DNA from: CANHEE01 sp049316985 | Lineage (GTDB): Bacteria; Bacteroidota; Bacteroidia; Chitinophagales; Saprospiraceae | Direction: 5' to 3' | Length of the DNA: 64,000 bases | Assembly: GCA_049316985.1 (NCBI GenBank) | Contig: JBMOJB010000004.1 | Location: forward strand, 1-64,000 | Shown here: piece after piece, positions 36,956 through 45,760 of the stretch | Layout of the letters: every line of letters starts with the position of its first letter | Numbering within the stretch: the first letter of the stretch is position 1 | Notes under the pieces: model-generated | The model's input: only the letters and a program-made list of their open reading frames with translations | Databases searched by the model: none | Told to the model about the DNA's origin: nothing | Program-made: the position numbers and the translations under genes

Positions 36956-37033
36956 CAAAATGATTTCCCAAAAATTTATTACTAAAACCAATTCTAAATA
37001 GCAGGTTGTAGTTCTATTTATCAACCAAAACAT

Positions 37034-37064
37034 TTGTTTTTTATAGTTTTCTTTATTATATTTG
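37034..37064 (+). promoter_or_regulatory. Promoter of the rnr leader (TTG-N20-TATATTTG)
   Basis: TTG (preceded by T) at 37034-37036, 20 bases, TATATTTG followed by C at 37057-37064: an exact Bacteroidota promoter. The predicted start is near 37071, leaving a leader of about 260 bases before rnr. Confidence 0.8.
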
Positions 37065-37070
37065 CAAAGT

Positions 37071-37205
37071 GTCAGGTGATAAACAACAAGACTTTAAGTT
37101 GCCTGAAAAAAATAGGTTATTCAATATAAGCATTAATAAAGATTGTTTTCATTTGGTTTTTTGGGGTTATAAAGGGTGCCAGTGTCATATCTGGCGCTCT
37201 TTTTA
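37071..37205 (+). ncRNA. Candidate small RNA or attenuated leader upstream of rnr
   Basis: The unit is bounded by a canonical promoter and a terminator-like hairpin, giving a transcript of about 135 bases. Near its 5' end TCAGG and CCTGA close a structure with an inner CAAC/GTTG stem. No open frame of note lies inside. It may be an independent sRNA or an attenuator limiting rnr transcription. I do not recognise an Rfam family. Confidence 0.4.
37174..37204 (+). terminator. Terminator-like hairpin in the rnr leader
   Basis: GGGTGCCAG (37174-37182) pairs with CTGGCGCTC (37191-37199), with two G-T pairs and an 8-base loop, followed by five T. It lies 125 bases before the rnr ATG, not at a gene end. 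Confidence 0.65.
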
Positions 37206-37329
37206 ATATACAAGGGAACATTTTGCAATGTAAATATGTTTAATATCTTTCACAGCAGATTACCTGAATTTCCTTCCTCTTATAAAGTCTTTGTTAACTT
37301 CCAGTCTGATAAAATGTTAAATTACAATT

Positions 37330-39528
37330 ATGGATCCCAAAAAAAATACGAAAATTAAAGGGAAAAAATTAACCCCACCCGAGCTGAGCCAGTTCATTCT
37401 AAAACTATACCGGGCGCATCCGGGAAAGTGGTATAGTGCCAGGCAAGTTATGGACAAATTAAAAGTGGCAAATAGTAAGATCGAAGTTCAACAGTCCTTG
37501 ATTAAACTGGCAGAAAAAGGACTTTTGATGCAGGATAAAGATATGAAATTTGGTCTTTCAGGAAATATTAACAATGTTGTACAGGCACCGGGTCAAACTA
37601 GACTTGATGATAATCAGAAAAATGAAAGTCGAAAATTAATTACCGGGTTTATCGATATGACGCGGACAGGTTCAGCCTACATTTTGTCAAAAGATACTCC
37701 CGATGATGTTTTTGTTGCACCTAAGAACTTGAAAAATGCACTTCATGGTGATACAGTTCGGGTTAGAACATGGATACCAAGAGGTAAAAGTAGGCTGGAA
37801 GGAGAAGTAGTTGAGATTGTCGAGAGAGCTACTGATTTTTTCATTGGCACCATCCGTTTATCAAAAAAATATGCCATTGTAATCCCTGATCGACAAAATA
37901 TGCTTGTGGATATCTTTGTTGATCTGGAAGACACAAAAAATGCCAAGGAAGGTGATAAGGTTATCGTAAAGGTGATAAAATGGCAAAGTAAGCTTGTGAA
38001 AGCTCCAATTGGCCAAGTGACAACTATTCTTGGTAAAGGAGGTTCTTCAGACATGGAAATGAAAACCATCTTAATTAACAGTGGTTTTAATATTGAATTT
38101 CCAGAGGAAGTAATAGCTGAAGCGGATGCTATTTCGGCTGAGATCAGCACTGAGGAGATAGGAAGAAGACGGGATATGAGAGGTATACTGACCATAACGA
38201 TTGACCCTTTTGATGCGAAAGATTTTGATGATGCCATTTCTTTCAGAGTACTTGAAAATGGGCATCATGAAATTGGAATACATATCGCTGATGTAAGTCA
38301 TTATATTATGCCCAATACACCACTAGACAAAGAGGCACTGCGCCGTTCAACTTCTGTATACTTACCTGACAGAGTATGTCCTATGCTTCCAGAAAAATTG
38401 TCAAATGTTCTTTGTTCACTTCGCCCAAATGAAGATAAACTTACCTTTTCTGCTATTTTTGAAATTGATGACAAAGGGAAAATACTGGAACGGTGGTTTG
38501 GGAAGACGGTGATCCATAGTAATAGAAGATTCACCTACGAAGAAGCGCAGGATATAATTGAAGGTGCGGAGGGCGATTATTCGTCAGAAATTCTAACGCT
38601 TGATAAAATTGCGAAAGTGCTGCGTAAAAAACGTTTTAAAAATGGTTCCATTGATTTTGATAGCGAAGAAGTAAGATTTAAATTGGACGAAGCAGGAGCG
38701 CCTATTGAAGTGTATGTTAAAGTCCAGAAAGATTCTAATCGATTAATTGAGGAATACATGTTGTTGGCGAATAAGGAAGTTGCAACCTACGTGTACAAAA
38801 AGGCAGCTCCTGAAGTCCCGTACGTTTACAGAGTTCATGATATGCCAAATGAGGAAAAATTGTTTGAATTTGCACGTTTCGCCGCTGAAATGGGATTCAA
38901 ATTCGATGTGAGTACCCCTAAAACTATTGCAGAGTCTTTTAATCGGATTTCAGCAGCTGCGAAGGAAAATGAGTTGCTAAAAACCCTTGCTCCAATTGCA
39001 ATCAGAACAATGGCTAAAGCAGCGTACTCGTCAGATAATATTGGTCACTATGGACTTGCTTTTGAATTTTATTCGCATTTTACCTCGCCTATCCGACGAT
39101 ATGCTGATGTCATCGCGCATAGGATTTTATTCCAAAATCTAAAGACAAATGTAGTACGGTGGGAAAAAAGTAAACTAGAGGAAATGTGTCAGCATATTTC
39201 AAGACAAGAACGAAAGGCAATCGAAGCAGAAAGAGAAGCTACAAAATACAAGCAAGTCGAGTTTATGAAAAAACATGTAGGCGATGTTTTTGAAGGTATT
39301 ATTTCAGGAGTGATGGATAGAGGCATTTTTGTTGAAACCATCTATGGCAGATGCGAAGGTATGGTTGGATTTGATAAAATGCCTGAAGCATTTGAAGTTT
39401 TTAATGGTAGATTGCAGGCGAAAGGACTTAGGTCTGGAAAAACTTATAAACTAGGAGACACTATTAAAGTAAAAATTACTGGAGCAGATCTCGGAAAAAG
39501 GCAAATTGAAATGGACCTGGCTGAATAA
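37330..39528 (+). CDS. rnr: Ribonuclease R
   Basis: 732 residues, processive 3'-5' exoribonuclease acting on structured RNA. Order: winged-helix-like N-terminal domain (about 8-75), OB-fold cold-shock domains (about 90-240), RNB catalytic domain (about 265-610) and a C-terminal S1 domain (about 645-730). The RNB signature ITIDPFDAKDFDDAISF supplies the Mg-binding D292, D298, D300 and D301; YSSDNIGHYGLAFEFYSHFTSPIRRYADVIAHR is the second conserved block. No C-terminal basic tail as in enteric RNase R. The ATG at 37330 follows a long leader with its own promoter and terminator-like hairpin. Confidence 0.96.
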   Translation: MDPKKNTKIKGKKLTPPELSQFILKLYRAHPGKWYSARQVMDKLKVANSKIEVQQSLIKLAEKGLLMQDKDMKFGLSGNINNVVQAPGQTRLDDNQKNESRKLITGFIDMTRTGSAYILSKDTPDDVFVAPKNLKNALHGDTVRVRTWIPRGKSRLEGEVVEIVERATDFFIGTIRLSKKYAIVIPDRQNMLVDIFVDLEDTKNAKEGDKVIVKVIKWQSKLVKAPIGQVTTILGKGGSSDMEMKTILINSGFNIEFPEEVIAEADAISAEISTEEIGRRRDMRGILTITIDPFDAKDFDDAISFRVLENGHHEIGIHIADVSHYIMPNTPLDKEALRRSTSVYLPDRVCPMLPEKLSNVLCSLRPNEDKLTFSAIFEIDDKGKILERWFGKTVIHSNRRFTYEEAQDIIEGAEGDYSSEILTLDKIAKVLRKKRFKNGSIDFDSEEVRFKLDEAGAPIEVYVKVQKDSNRLIEEYMLLANKEVATYVYKKAAPEVPYVYRVHDMPNEEKLFEFARFAAEMGFKFDVSTPKTIAESFNRISAAAKENELLKTLAPIAIRTMAKAAYSSDNIGHYGLAFEFYSHFTSPIRRYADVIAHRILFQNLKTNVVRWEKSKLEEMCQHISRQERKAIEAEREATKYKQVEFMKKHVGDVFEGIISGVMDRGIFVETIYGRCEGMVGFDKMPEAFEVFNGRLQAKGLRSGKTYKLGDTIKVKITGADLGKRQIEMDLAE

Positions 39529-39548
39529 TAATTTAGTTAATCATATTT

Positions 39549-39701
39549 TTACATTTTTTTGCTGGAAGATAAATCATCCTTAGTGTTTATGCCTTCTTTG
39601 AAGTCGTTTGCAACAAGGTCAGTAGATATCTTTGATGATGATAATATCGAAATAAAAGCAAGTCCGATGATTATACATAAAAAAACGATTTGGAATTCCA
39701 T
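39549..39701 (-). CDS. Small single-pass membrane protein (50 aa), hypothetical
   Basis: Frame of 50 codons from ATG at 39701 to TAA at 39549. MEFQIVFLCIIIGLAFISIL forms one strong membrane helix (about 4-20), followed by a polar tail (SSSKISTDLVANDF to SSSKKM). It is shorter than usual ORF cut-offs. No overlapping gene on either strand and the helix-plus-tail layout favour a real small protein, but I see no homologue family and no clear promoter. Confidence 0.45.
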   Translation of the reverse strand: MEFQIVFLCIIIGLAFISILSSSKISTDLVANDFKEGINTKDDLSSSKKM

Positions 39702-39911
39702 TTTTACTTGTTTTGGTTATGAATAAAGTGCGATGCAAATATATGTATAAAAAAACAATGTTTAAATAGCTATTAAATAGGTTGTTCTAATTCATTAGGA
39801 AACGTAGCATTTCACTTAGGCAATGGTATTTTTTAGAAAAAAAACATTTCTCAAATGGTTATAATGTGAAATAAAGTATCTTGCGATGAGTATAATTAAG
39901 TTTCATTGCTT
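39702..39911. other. Intergenic sequence before tRNA-Leu
   Basis: About 210 AT-rich bases with no frame of note. It must hold the start region of the small membrane protein gene and the upstream part of the tRNA promoter. Confidence 0.5.
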
Positions 39912-39919
39912 TATCTTTG
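39912..39919 (+). promoter_or_regulatory. -7 element of tRNA-Leu
   Basis: TATCTTTG, 18 bases upstream of the mature tRNA 5' end. The nearest TTG is too far upstream for a regular -33 box. Confidence 0.55.
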
Positions 39920-39937
39920 TGCTGTTAAAATCACAAA

Positions 39938-40020
39938 GCCCAGGTGGTGAAATGGTAGACATGCTACTTTGAGGTGGTAGTGCCGGTTACGGTGTGCAAG
40001 TTCGAGTCTTGTCCTGGGCA
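39938..40020 (+). tRNA. tRNA-Leu (anticodon GAG)
   Basis: Class II tRNA of 83 bases. The acceptor stem GCCCAGG/CCTGGGC is perfect; the anticodon stem CTACT/GGTAG holds loop TTGAGGT with anticodon GAG at 39971-39973. The variable arm GCCG/CGGT and T arm GCAAG-TTCGAGT-CTTGT are intact. The discriminator is A; it is followed by CCT, so the final A of CCA is not encoded. Confidence 0.97.
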
Positions 40021-40024
40021 CCTT

Positions 40025-40065
40025 TCCCAAATTTTTCAAATTTGAAAAATTTGGGATTTTTATTT
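40025..40065 (+). terminator. Terminator of tRNA-Leu, perfect 32-bp palindrome
   Basis: The sequence 40025-40056 is a perfect palindrome (arms TCCCAAATTTTTCAAA and TTTGAAAAATTTGGGA) followed by TTTTTATTT. It starts five bases after the tRNA. Confidence 0.92.
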
Positions 40066-40101
40066 AAATATACCGCTATCTTAGCGTAAAATATCTTCAT
40101 T

Positions 40102-40668
40102 ATGTTTAATATTGACCATATACTAACTGTCAGTTTTACTTTGTTTGCTGTAATCGATATGCCGGGAGCCATTCCTATCCTCGTTTCATTGAAGGAAAAA
40201 TTGGGTAAAATTGAGTCTGGAAAAGCGACAATTGCATCCGGTGTTTTAATGCTGTCATTTCTATTTATTGGTGAAAGCTTCCTCGGTTTTCTGGGGGTAG
40301 ATTTACACTCATTTGCAGTCGCAGGTTCAATTGTGATATTTTTAGTTGGCCTCGAAATGGTTATGGGCCTCGAATTTTTCAAAGCAGAACCTGATTCAAA
40401 TTCCGGCAGCATTGTACCGATCGCTTTTCCGCTCATCGCAGGATCGGGTACTTTGACTACTATTATATCTTTAAAACCTAATTTTGAAAATGAAGCAATA
40501 ATAGTAGGAATTTTCATCAACTTGATCGTAATTTACCTCGTATTGCAGTCGTTAAAGTTGTGGGAAAGGATTTTGGGAAGGTCAGGTTTAATGGTGGTAA
40601 GAAAATTCTTCGGGGTTGTGTTGCTGGCAATTGCAGTTAAAATTTTCAAAACTAATTTTGGTATTTGA
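40102..40668 (+). CDS. MarC family integral membrane protein
   Basis: 188 residues with six hydrophobic segments, matching the MarC family (Pfam MarC): FTLFAVIDMPGAIPILVSL near the N-terminus (proline-rich conserved block) and IVPIAFPLIAGSGTLTTIISL in the second half. These form the two internally similar halves seen in this family. Despite the name, MarC proteins are not established multidrug exporters; the transported substrate is unknown. The next gene (secreted phosphatase) starts about 100 bases later on the same strand, so a shared transcript is possible. Confidence 0.88.
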   Translation: MFNIDHILTVSFTLFAVIDMPGAIPILVSLKEKLGKIESGKATIASGVLMLSFLFIGESFLGFLGVDLHSFAVAGSIVIFLVGLEMVMGLEFFKAEPDSNSGSIVPIAFPLIAGSGTLTTIISLKPNFENEAIIVGIFINLIVIYLVLQSLKLWERILGRSGLMVVRKFFGVVLLAIAVKIFKTNFGI

Positions 40669-40765
40669 AAAACCCTTCCCTGATTTTTCAATCATTAAGT
40701 TAAGGGCTGCTTTGTTTTTAATAGGTACTAATACAATTCGGCAGATTTTTGCACGTTTTTATATT

Positions 40766-42373
40766 ATGAATTGCAGAAACATAGAATTTAAAATATCCAC
40801 AGTTGTTGTTCAGTCATTTTTCCGATATTTCGGGAAAGGGATGATTTCTGCGCTTTTGGTACTATGCGGCTATTTTCAAATTTATGCAAAGGCAGATCGG
40901 TTTAGAGCCACCTGGCGGCAAGATCCTTCGACCAGTATTTCTATTGGATGGAACCAATCCGCCGGATTTAATCCTGTGTTTTATTATGATATTCGTGATC
41001 AAGGTTTAAATCCCGACAAATATTCTTTTAGAAAAGAACCGGATATCGTCCATGATTTTAAGGGAATGAAAAACACTTTTGTTAGGCTCGTCGATTTATT
41101 ACCGAACACAACATATTATTTTATAATCAAAGATAGTGATGGGGTAAGCAGGAAAATGAGCTTTCAGACTGCACCTAATTCACCTGAGACCCGGATCTCT
41201 ATCATTGCCGGAGGCGACAGTAGAAATATGAGGGAAGCCAGGATTAGGGCCAACAAACTGGTGGGTAAAATGAGGCCATTTTGCGTCATGTTTGGAGGCG
41301 ATATGTCAGATAGCAATACTGCCATAGAGTGGAAAGAATGGTTCGATGACTGGCAATATACCTCAACTAGCGAAGGCAGATTGACACCGGTATTGCCTTC
41401 TATGGGGAATCATGAAGAGGTGCCTGAGACCTTAATCAATTTGTTTGATGTAAATGCACCAAATTTGTACTATGCTTTAACTTTCGGTGGCAGCCTTTTT
41501 AGAGTTTATACGCTTAATTCTTTTGAAGCACCGGGTGGAGACCAGAAAACATGGTTGAAAAATGACCTCGAAGCACACAACGACGATCTATTCAAAATTA
41601 CTCAATATCATTTACCTATTCGCCCTCATACCCTAGGAAAAGAAATGAATCAGGAAGAGTATCTGAACTGGACTCCACTCTTTACTAAATTCGGAATGCG
41701 CCTTGCGATTGAATGCGATGCGCACGTTGCTAAGTACACTTTTCCGCTAAGGCCCTCAAACTCCTCAGAATCTATTGAAGGATTTGTGAGAGATGATCAG
41801 TTTGGGACCGTTTATATTGGTGAAGGTGGCTGGGGGGCACCACTCCGACAAGCAAATAGAAACAGAACCTGGACAAGAAACAGTGAAAGTTTCAATCATT
41901 TTCACTGGCTTTTTATTGACAAGGATAAAATTGAGGTCAGGACGATAAAAACAGACTGTGTAGATAAGGTTGTTGGATCCCCAACGAGAAATCCATTTGA
42001 AATTCTAAAAGGTTTAGAAATATGGAAACCCAGCAATGGTGATATTGTAACAATACCGAAATTAAATACAAGCGGTATTTCGACCCCGGTCGTTGATGCT
42101 GATGAAAATGTTAATATTGAGTCCTTGACAAAAATCTCGGCAGAATACGGCAACCTTGAACTTAGTTTTAATCTACCTGATCCGGGCGATGTAAAAGTAA
42201 GGGTACTCAATCTTAGACTTGGAGAGATATACACGATGGTGATTCCTAAATTACCAGCCGGGAAAAACGCTGAAATTATCAGATTTGATAAAGTACCTCC
42301 GGGACGATATGTTGTTGCGCTTCGTTCGAACCGTAAATTGGTTGGCAGATTTTTAGTAGTAAAAAAATCATAA
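40766..42373 (+). CDS. Secreted purple-acid-phosphatase-like metallophosphoesterase with T9SS domain
   Basis: 535 residues. The start at 40766 (MNCRNIEFKI) is preferred over one 50 codons upstream that overlaps marC. A hydrophobic segment (about 26-40, ISALLVLCGYFQIYAKA) acts as signal peptide. A fibronectin-III-like N-terminal domain (about 45-130) precedes the phosphoesterase core: GGDSRN, FGGDMSD, MGNHEE, ITQYHLPIR and ECDAHVAKY give the metal ligands in the usual order. The last 85 residues are a type A T9SS domain (LSFNLPDPGDVKVRVLNL to VGRFLVVKKS). Likely releases phosphate from extracellular organic phosphates. Its stop is 3 bases from that of the convergent porZ. Confidence 0.85.
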   Translation: MNCRNIEFKISTVVVQSFFRYFGKGMISALLVLCGYFQIYAKADRFRATWRQDPSTSISIGWNQSAGFNPVFYYDIRDQGLNPDKYSFRKEPDIVHDFKGMKNTFVRLVDLLPNTTYYFIIKDSDGVSRKMSFQTAPNSPETRISIIAGGDSRNMREARIRANKLVGKMRPFCVMFGGDMSDSNTAIEWKEWFDDWQYTSTSEGRLTPVLPSMGNHEEVPETLINLFDVNAPNLYYALTFGGSLFRVYTLNSFEAPGGDQKTWLKNDLEAHNDDLFKITQYHLPIRPHTLGKEMNQEEYLNWTPLFTKFGMRLAIECDAHVAKYTFPLRPSNSSESIEGFVRDDQFGTVYIGEGGWGAPLRQANRNRTWTRNSESFNHFHWLFIDKDKIEVRTIKTDCVDKVVGSPTRNPFEILKGLEIWKPSNGDIVTIPKLNTSGISTPVVDADENVNIESLTKISAEYGNLELSFNLPDPGDVKVRVLNLRLGEIYTMVIPKLPAGKNAEIIRFDKVPPGRYVVALRSNRKLVGRFLVVKKS

Positions 42374-42376
42374 TTG

Positions 42377-44746
42377 TCAACGCATTATCAATACTTTAGC
42401 AACTGCTTCGTTGGGATATTCAACGTCTTTTGTGTATGCACTAAAGACCAGATAAACCCCCTTGGATACCTTAAGGCCATTGTAGTCAAGACCATTCCAG
42501 ACAACTTGCCCACCCAATGCGGTAGTTTCATAGACAAGCCGTCCATTTACATCTGTAATCTTGACATTTGAATCCAAAGCTAGCCCTTTAATCGCAATCA
42601 GGCCATCGTATTCCGGTCGAACCGGGTTGGGATAGACGGTTACATCACCGTGGACATCAGTACCCGCTAATGCTTCGGCAACAAATGATTGCAATCCTTT
42701 GTTGGTTGCGATTAGTACTTCCCCTGTTTTATAGTTGATAGCAATATCTATGATATTGTTGTCAAAAAGTGGACTATTACTTTTGTCATAATACGCGACT
42801 TGCGTTTTGCCGTCTTCGGATTGCACAAATAATCCATTGGATGTGCCAAACCACTTTCTATTGGCGCCATCGACGGCAATGGTGTTTACATTATTGTATT
42901 TGAGCAAGGATTCGGGTATTCCATCTACCACAGTAGTTGGTAGGGAACCGTTACAGATTCCTGATTTACTTGCTTTGTCAAATATGCTGCTACCGCAGGA
43001 GAACCAAATTACGCCATCATCAGTAGCGACCCACATTTTCCCGTCAAGATCGGGTTCTATCCAGTTGACTTTACTGCCTGGTATTTGTGTATTCGTGCTG
43101 TTAAGTACTATATACCTATCATCACTCTCATCATCGATTTTTTTGCCTTCATCAAAAACAATTATACTTGCATTCCCTTTTCCGATAGCAAACCACTTAT
43201 AACCAGTGATCGGATCAACGCTTACCTTATAGATTTGTGCGTTCGAAATATTGCTCCCCATTACGTGCCATTTGCCATCAGAAGTTAATGCAGATATTGG
43301 ACTGGGGGCTGAGTTATTACTTACCCACAATGTTCCCTTTTTATCGAAATCTATTCCTCCGACTCTTGTTGAATTAGGGTCACCAATTGCGGTTTGGAGT
43401 GTTGAATTTTTTGAAGTAAAGTGCTTAATAATGTTTCCATTGTCGTCAATTTCCATCAAGCCACCCCAGAAAGATCCGATATATCTTTTTTTTGCATTTG
43501 CATTAACTGCCACTGAAGTAACGGTATGTATGTTGTACAAATATCCATCCCTCATTATGGCATCATTGCTTCGGTTTTTGTAGCCCCATTTCCCATCAAT
43601 AAAATAATAAAAGCCATTTGGGTTTCCATTATAAGTGTTAGAGGTCGTAAATCCACCTGCAGCGATCCATATTTTGTTATTTTCAAACTCCACTTGTTCG
43701 ATAGTGTGAGAGTAGGGGGAATTTGTCGAAATGCTTCTGCAAGGCCCATTAACACTTTCATAGTATTTAATGTCGGCACCTACATCTGCCATCCATATTT
43801 TTCCGTTTTTATCTTCAACTGCATAGTAAACATCATTAATACAATCTGAAGAATTGAAAATCTCTTTTAAATTTTCATTTTCATCAATAAAGTACATTTT
43901 GCCACCCCAGCTGCCACCTCCCGGTTGTACACGCCAAGATCCAATGAGCAAGTTTTTTCCTTCATGACTTAAGAAGCTAATGTAACTGTCTCGATTAAAT
44001 AAGTGCTTTTTATACTGTTGACCATCAAATGAGAATAAGGTATCATTGACATCAAAGTATAATTTATCTTTAAAAACGGAAATAGTTTTTGCGTTAAAGC
44101 TTGAATCTCTGCTTAAGTTTTTTCCAAATTTGCTCCAGGTCCTAAAATCTGCGTGGTTGATGGAGTTGTCTTCCAATACCTGATAAATTCCCTTTTCAGT
44201 AGCAGCAAAAATTTTTCCATTCCAAATATGTATACCGTTGACCTTGAAATTGGTAAAAGTAGTATATTCGAATTCGCCTTTTAGCATATTTAATTTTAGC
44301 ACACCAAATCCGCAGGCAAGGTAGGCGATGGAAGCATTTTCAATATAGACATCATAAATATTTTTATCACCAATAATATTGATATTATCTACAATGTCGC
44401 GAACGTTTATAACTTTACCTTGTTTATCAATGAGGTCAATGTTGCTGTTTGTATAAGCTATCAACAAGACATTGCTATATGTATTGTATTTTACCAACTG
44501 TACACCTGCATCGCTTAAGCCTTCAACTTTTGACAAAAAATCCAATGACTGATCTTCTTTGTCGATAGACAAGACAGAAAAATCAGTAGACACAAAAACC
44601 GCAGAAGCACTTTGTGTAACATATCTGGAATTCTGGTAAGGTAGATAGGAACGCCATTGGCCAATTTTCAAGTCGTTAGACTGTGCACGAACAAAGGCTG
44701 ATGTATAAGTAATGATTATAATTGCAAGTGTTGATCGAATAAACAT
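42377..44746 (-). CDS. porZ: T9SS attachment-complex protein PorZ
   Basis: 789 residues: signal peptide (1-21, AFVRAQ), then two beta-propeller domains with short repeats such as IWNGKIFAATEKGIYQV and GKIWMADVGADIKYY, then a C-terminal sorting-domain-like region (VTVYPNPVRPEYDGLIAIKG to AKVLIMR). The N-terminal block IGQWRSYLPYQNSRYVTQSASAVF, GLSDAGVQLVKYN..NVLLIAYTNSNIDLI and AYLACGFGVLKLN is the PorZ signature. In Porphyromonas PorZ sits on the cell surface in the PorU-PorV-PorQ-PorZ complex that removes sorting domains and attaches anionic lipopolysaccharide. The start at 44746 is chosen because it gives a proper signal peptide. No other T9SS core gene is adjacent. Confidence 0.88.
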   Translation of the reverse strand: MFIRSTLAIIIITYTSAFVRAQSNDLKIGQWRSYLPYQNSRYVTQSASAVFVSTDFSVLSIDKEDQSLDFLSKVEGLSDAGVQLVKYNTYSNVLLIAYTNSNIDLIDKQGKVINVRDIVDNINIIGDKNIYDVYIENASIAYLACGFGVLKLNMLKGEFEYTTFTNFKVNGIHIWNGKIFAATEKGIYQVLEDNSINHADFRTWSKFGKNLSRDSSFNAKTISVFKDKLYFDVNDTLFSFDGQQYKKHLFNRDSYISFLSHEGKNLLIGSWRVQPGGGSWGGKMYFIDENENLKEIFNSSDCINDVYYAVEDKNGKIWMADVGADIKYYESVNGPCRSISTNSPYSHTIEQVEFENNKIWIAAGGFTTSNTYNGNPNGFYYFIDGKWGYKNRSNDAIMRDGYLYNIHTVTSVAVNANAKKRYIGSFWGGLMEIDDNGNIIKHFTSKNSTLQTAIGDPNSTRVGGIDFDKKGTLWVSNNSAPSPISALTSDGKWHVMGSNISNAQIYKVSVDPITGYKWFAIGKGNASIIVFDEGKKIDDESDDRYIVLNSTNTQIPGSKVNWIEPDLDGKMWVATDDGVIWFSCGSSIFDKASKSGICNGSLPTTVVDGIPESLLKYNNVNTIAVDGANRKWFGTSNGLFVQSEDGKTQVAYYDKSNSPLFDNNIIDIAINYKTGEVLIATNKGLQSFVAEALAGTDVHGDVTVYPNPVRPEYDGLIAIKGLALDSNVKITDVNGRLVYETTALGGQVVWNGLDYNGLKVSKGVYLVFSAYTKDVEYPNEAVAKVLIMR

Positions 44747-44906
44747 AAAGGACTTTAACAAAATAAAACAACAATTTGAAGCGACAAGATAGTTTATCTG
44801 GACTTTAAGTACCAAAAGTATAAAAAACTGCACTATAAACTCCTGATTTCCGCTTAATATTGCACCTCAATTGTTAAAAACAACGCAAAAAGCAAAAGTG
44901 TTTCAG

Positions 44907-45746
44907 ATGAATTTTTCTTTTTTTAGACAATTATTTCTTCCTGGATCAAAAGAAACGAGGCAGCAGAAGCGCTTATATTCAATTCATTTGAACAGGGAAG
45001 TAATAGTAGACGTTTTGCTCCCTAAGAATTATAAGGCTTTTAAAACCTATCCATTGGTTATTTTTAATGATGGTCAGGATTTTAACGCATTAAATATGGG
45101 TCTGACACTTGAGAAATTACTTCAAGAAAAGAGTATTCCTGATTGTGTCGTAGTGGGTCTTCATTGTGATGAAAACCGCATGGATGAATATGGCGTTTCG
45201 CATACTGCAGACTATAAGAATCGAGGAAGTAAAGCACTCGACTATAGCAGGTTCGTTACGGAAGAGTTCCTTCCTTTTATTCGCAAGCAGTACGCTATAT
45301 CATCAAAAAAGGAGGATACTTTTATCGCCGGCTTTTCTTTGGGTGGTCTATCTGCTTTCGATATTGCCTGGAAGTATCCGCAGTTATTTCACAAAGTTGG
45401 TGTATTTTCCGGTTCTTTCTGGTGGCGGAGTAAACCATTGAACATCGACGATCCCGATGCGGATCGAATCGTTCATGATATGGTTTCGAAGCATCATCAA
45501 AAGGAAAATTTAAAGTTCTGGTTTCAAACAGGCACATTAGATGAAACCTCAGATCGGAATAGGAACGGAGTAATCGACGCAATTGACGACACTTTGGACC
45601 TAATGAAATGTCTGCGTGAAAAAGGATATGCAGAACATGAAATGGAGTATTTTGAAATCGAAGGTGGTCGACATCATCCACATACCTGGGGAGACGCAAT
45701 GGTTGATTTTTTAAAATGGGCTTTTCAGCCAAAATTATTCAAATAG
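44907..45746 (+). CDS. Alpha/beta-hydrolase esterase, enterochelin-esterase-like
   Basis: 279 residues of the esterase D/Fes type. The nucleophile is S144 in AGFSLGGLSAFD; the acid is likely the D in TGTLDET and the histidine lies in EGGRHHPHTW. There is no signal peptide, so it is cytoplasmic. A DRNRNGVIDAIDD loop (about 213-225) resembles a calcium-binding EF loop. The only ATG at the front is 44907; the frame extends to a TTG at 44871. folB begins 15 bases after its stop, so the two are probably co-transcribed. Substrate unknown; siderophore or acyl ester are possibilities. Confidence 0.82.
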   Translation: MNFSFFRQLFLPGSKETRQQKRLYSIHLNREVIVDVLLPKNYKAFKTYPLVIFNDGQDFNALNMGLTLEKLLQEKSIPDCVVVGLHCDENRMDEYGVSHTADYKNRGSKALDYSRFVTEEFLPFIRKQYAISSKKEDTFIAGFSLGGLSAFDIAWKYPQLFHKVGVFSGSFWWRSKPLNIDDPDADRIVHDMVSKHHQKENLKFWFQTGTLDETSDRNRNGVIDAIDDTLDLMKCLREKGYAEHEMEYFEIEGGRHHPHTWGDAMVDFLKWAFQPKLFK

Positions 45747-45760
45747 TTTTTTTTGCTGAT

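Noticed and set aside
37176..37358. 60-codon ORF overlapping the rnr leader hairpin and start
   Set aside because: It starts within the terminator-like hairpin and overlaps rnr in another frame.
40616..40765. N-terminal extension of the secreted phosphatase
   Set aside because: It overlaps the end of marC in another frame and places the signal segment too far inside.
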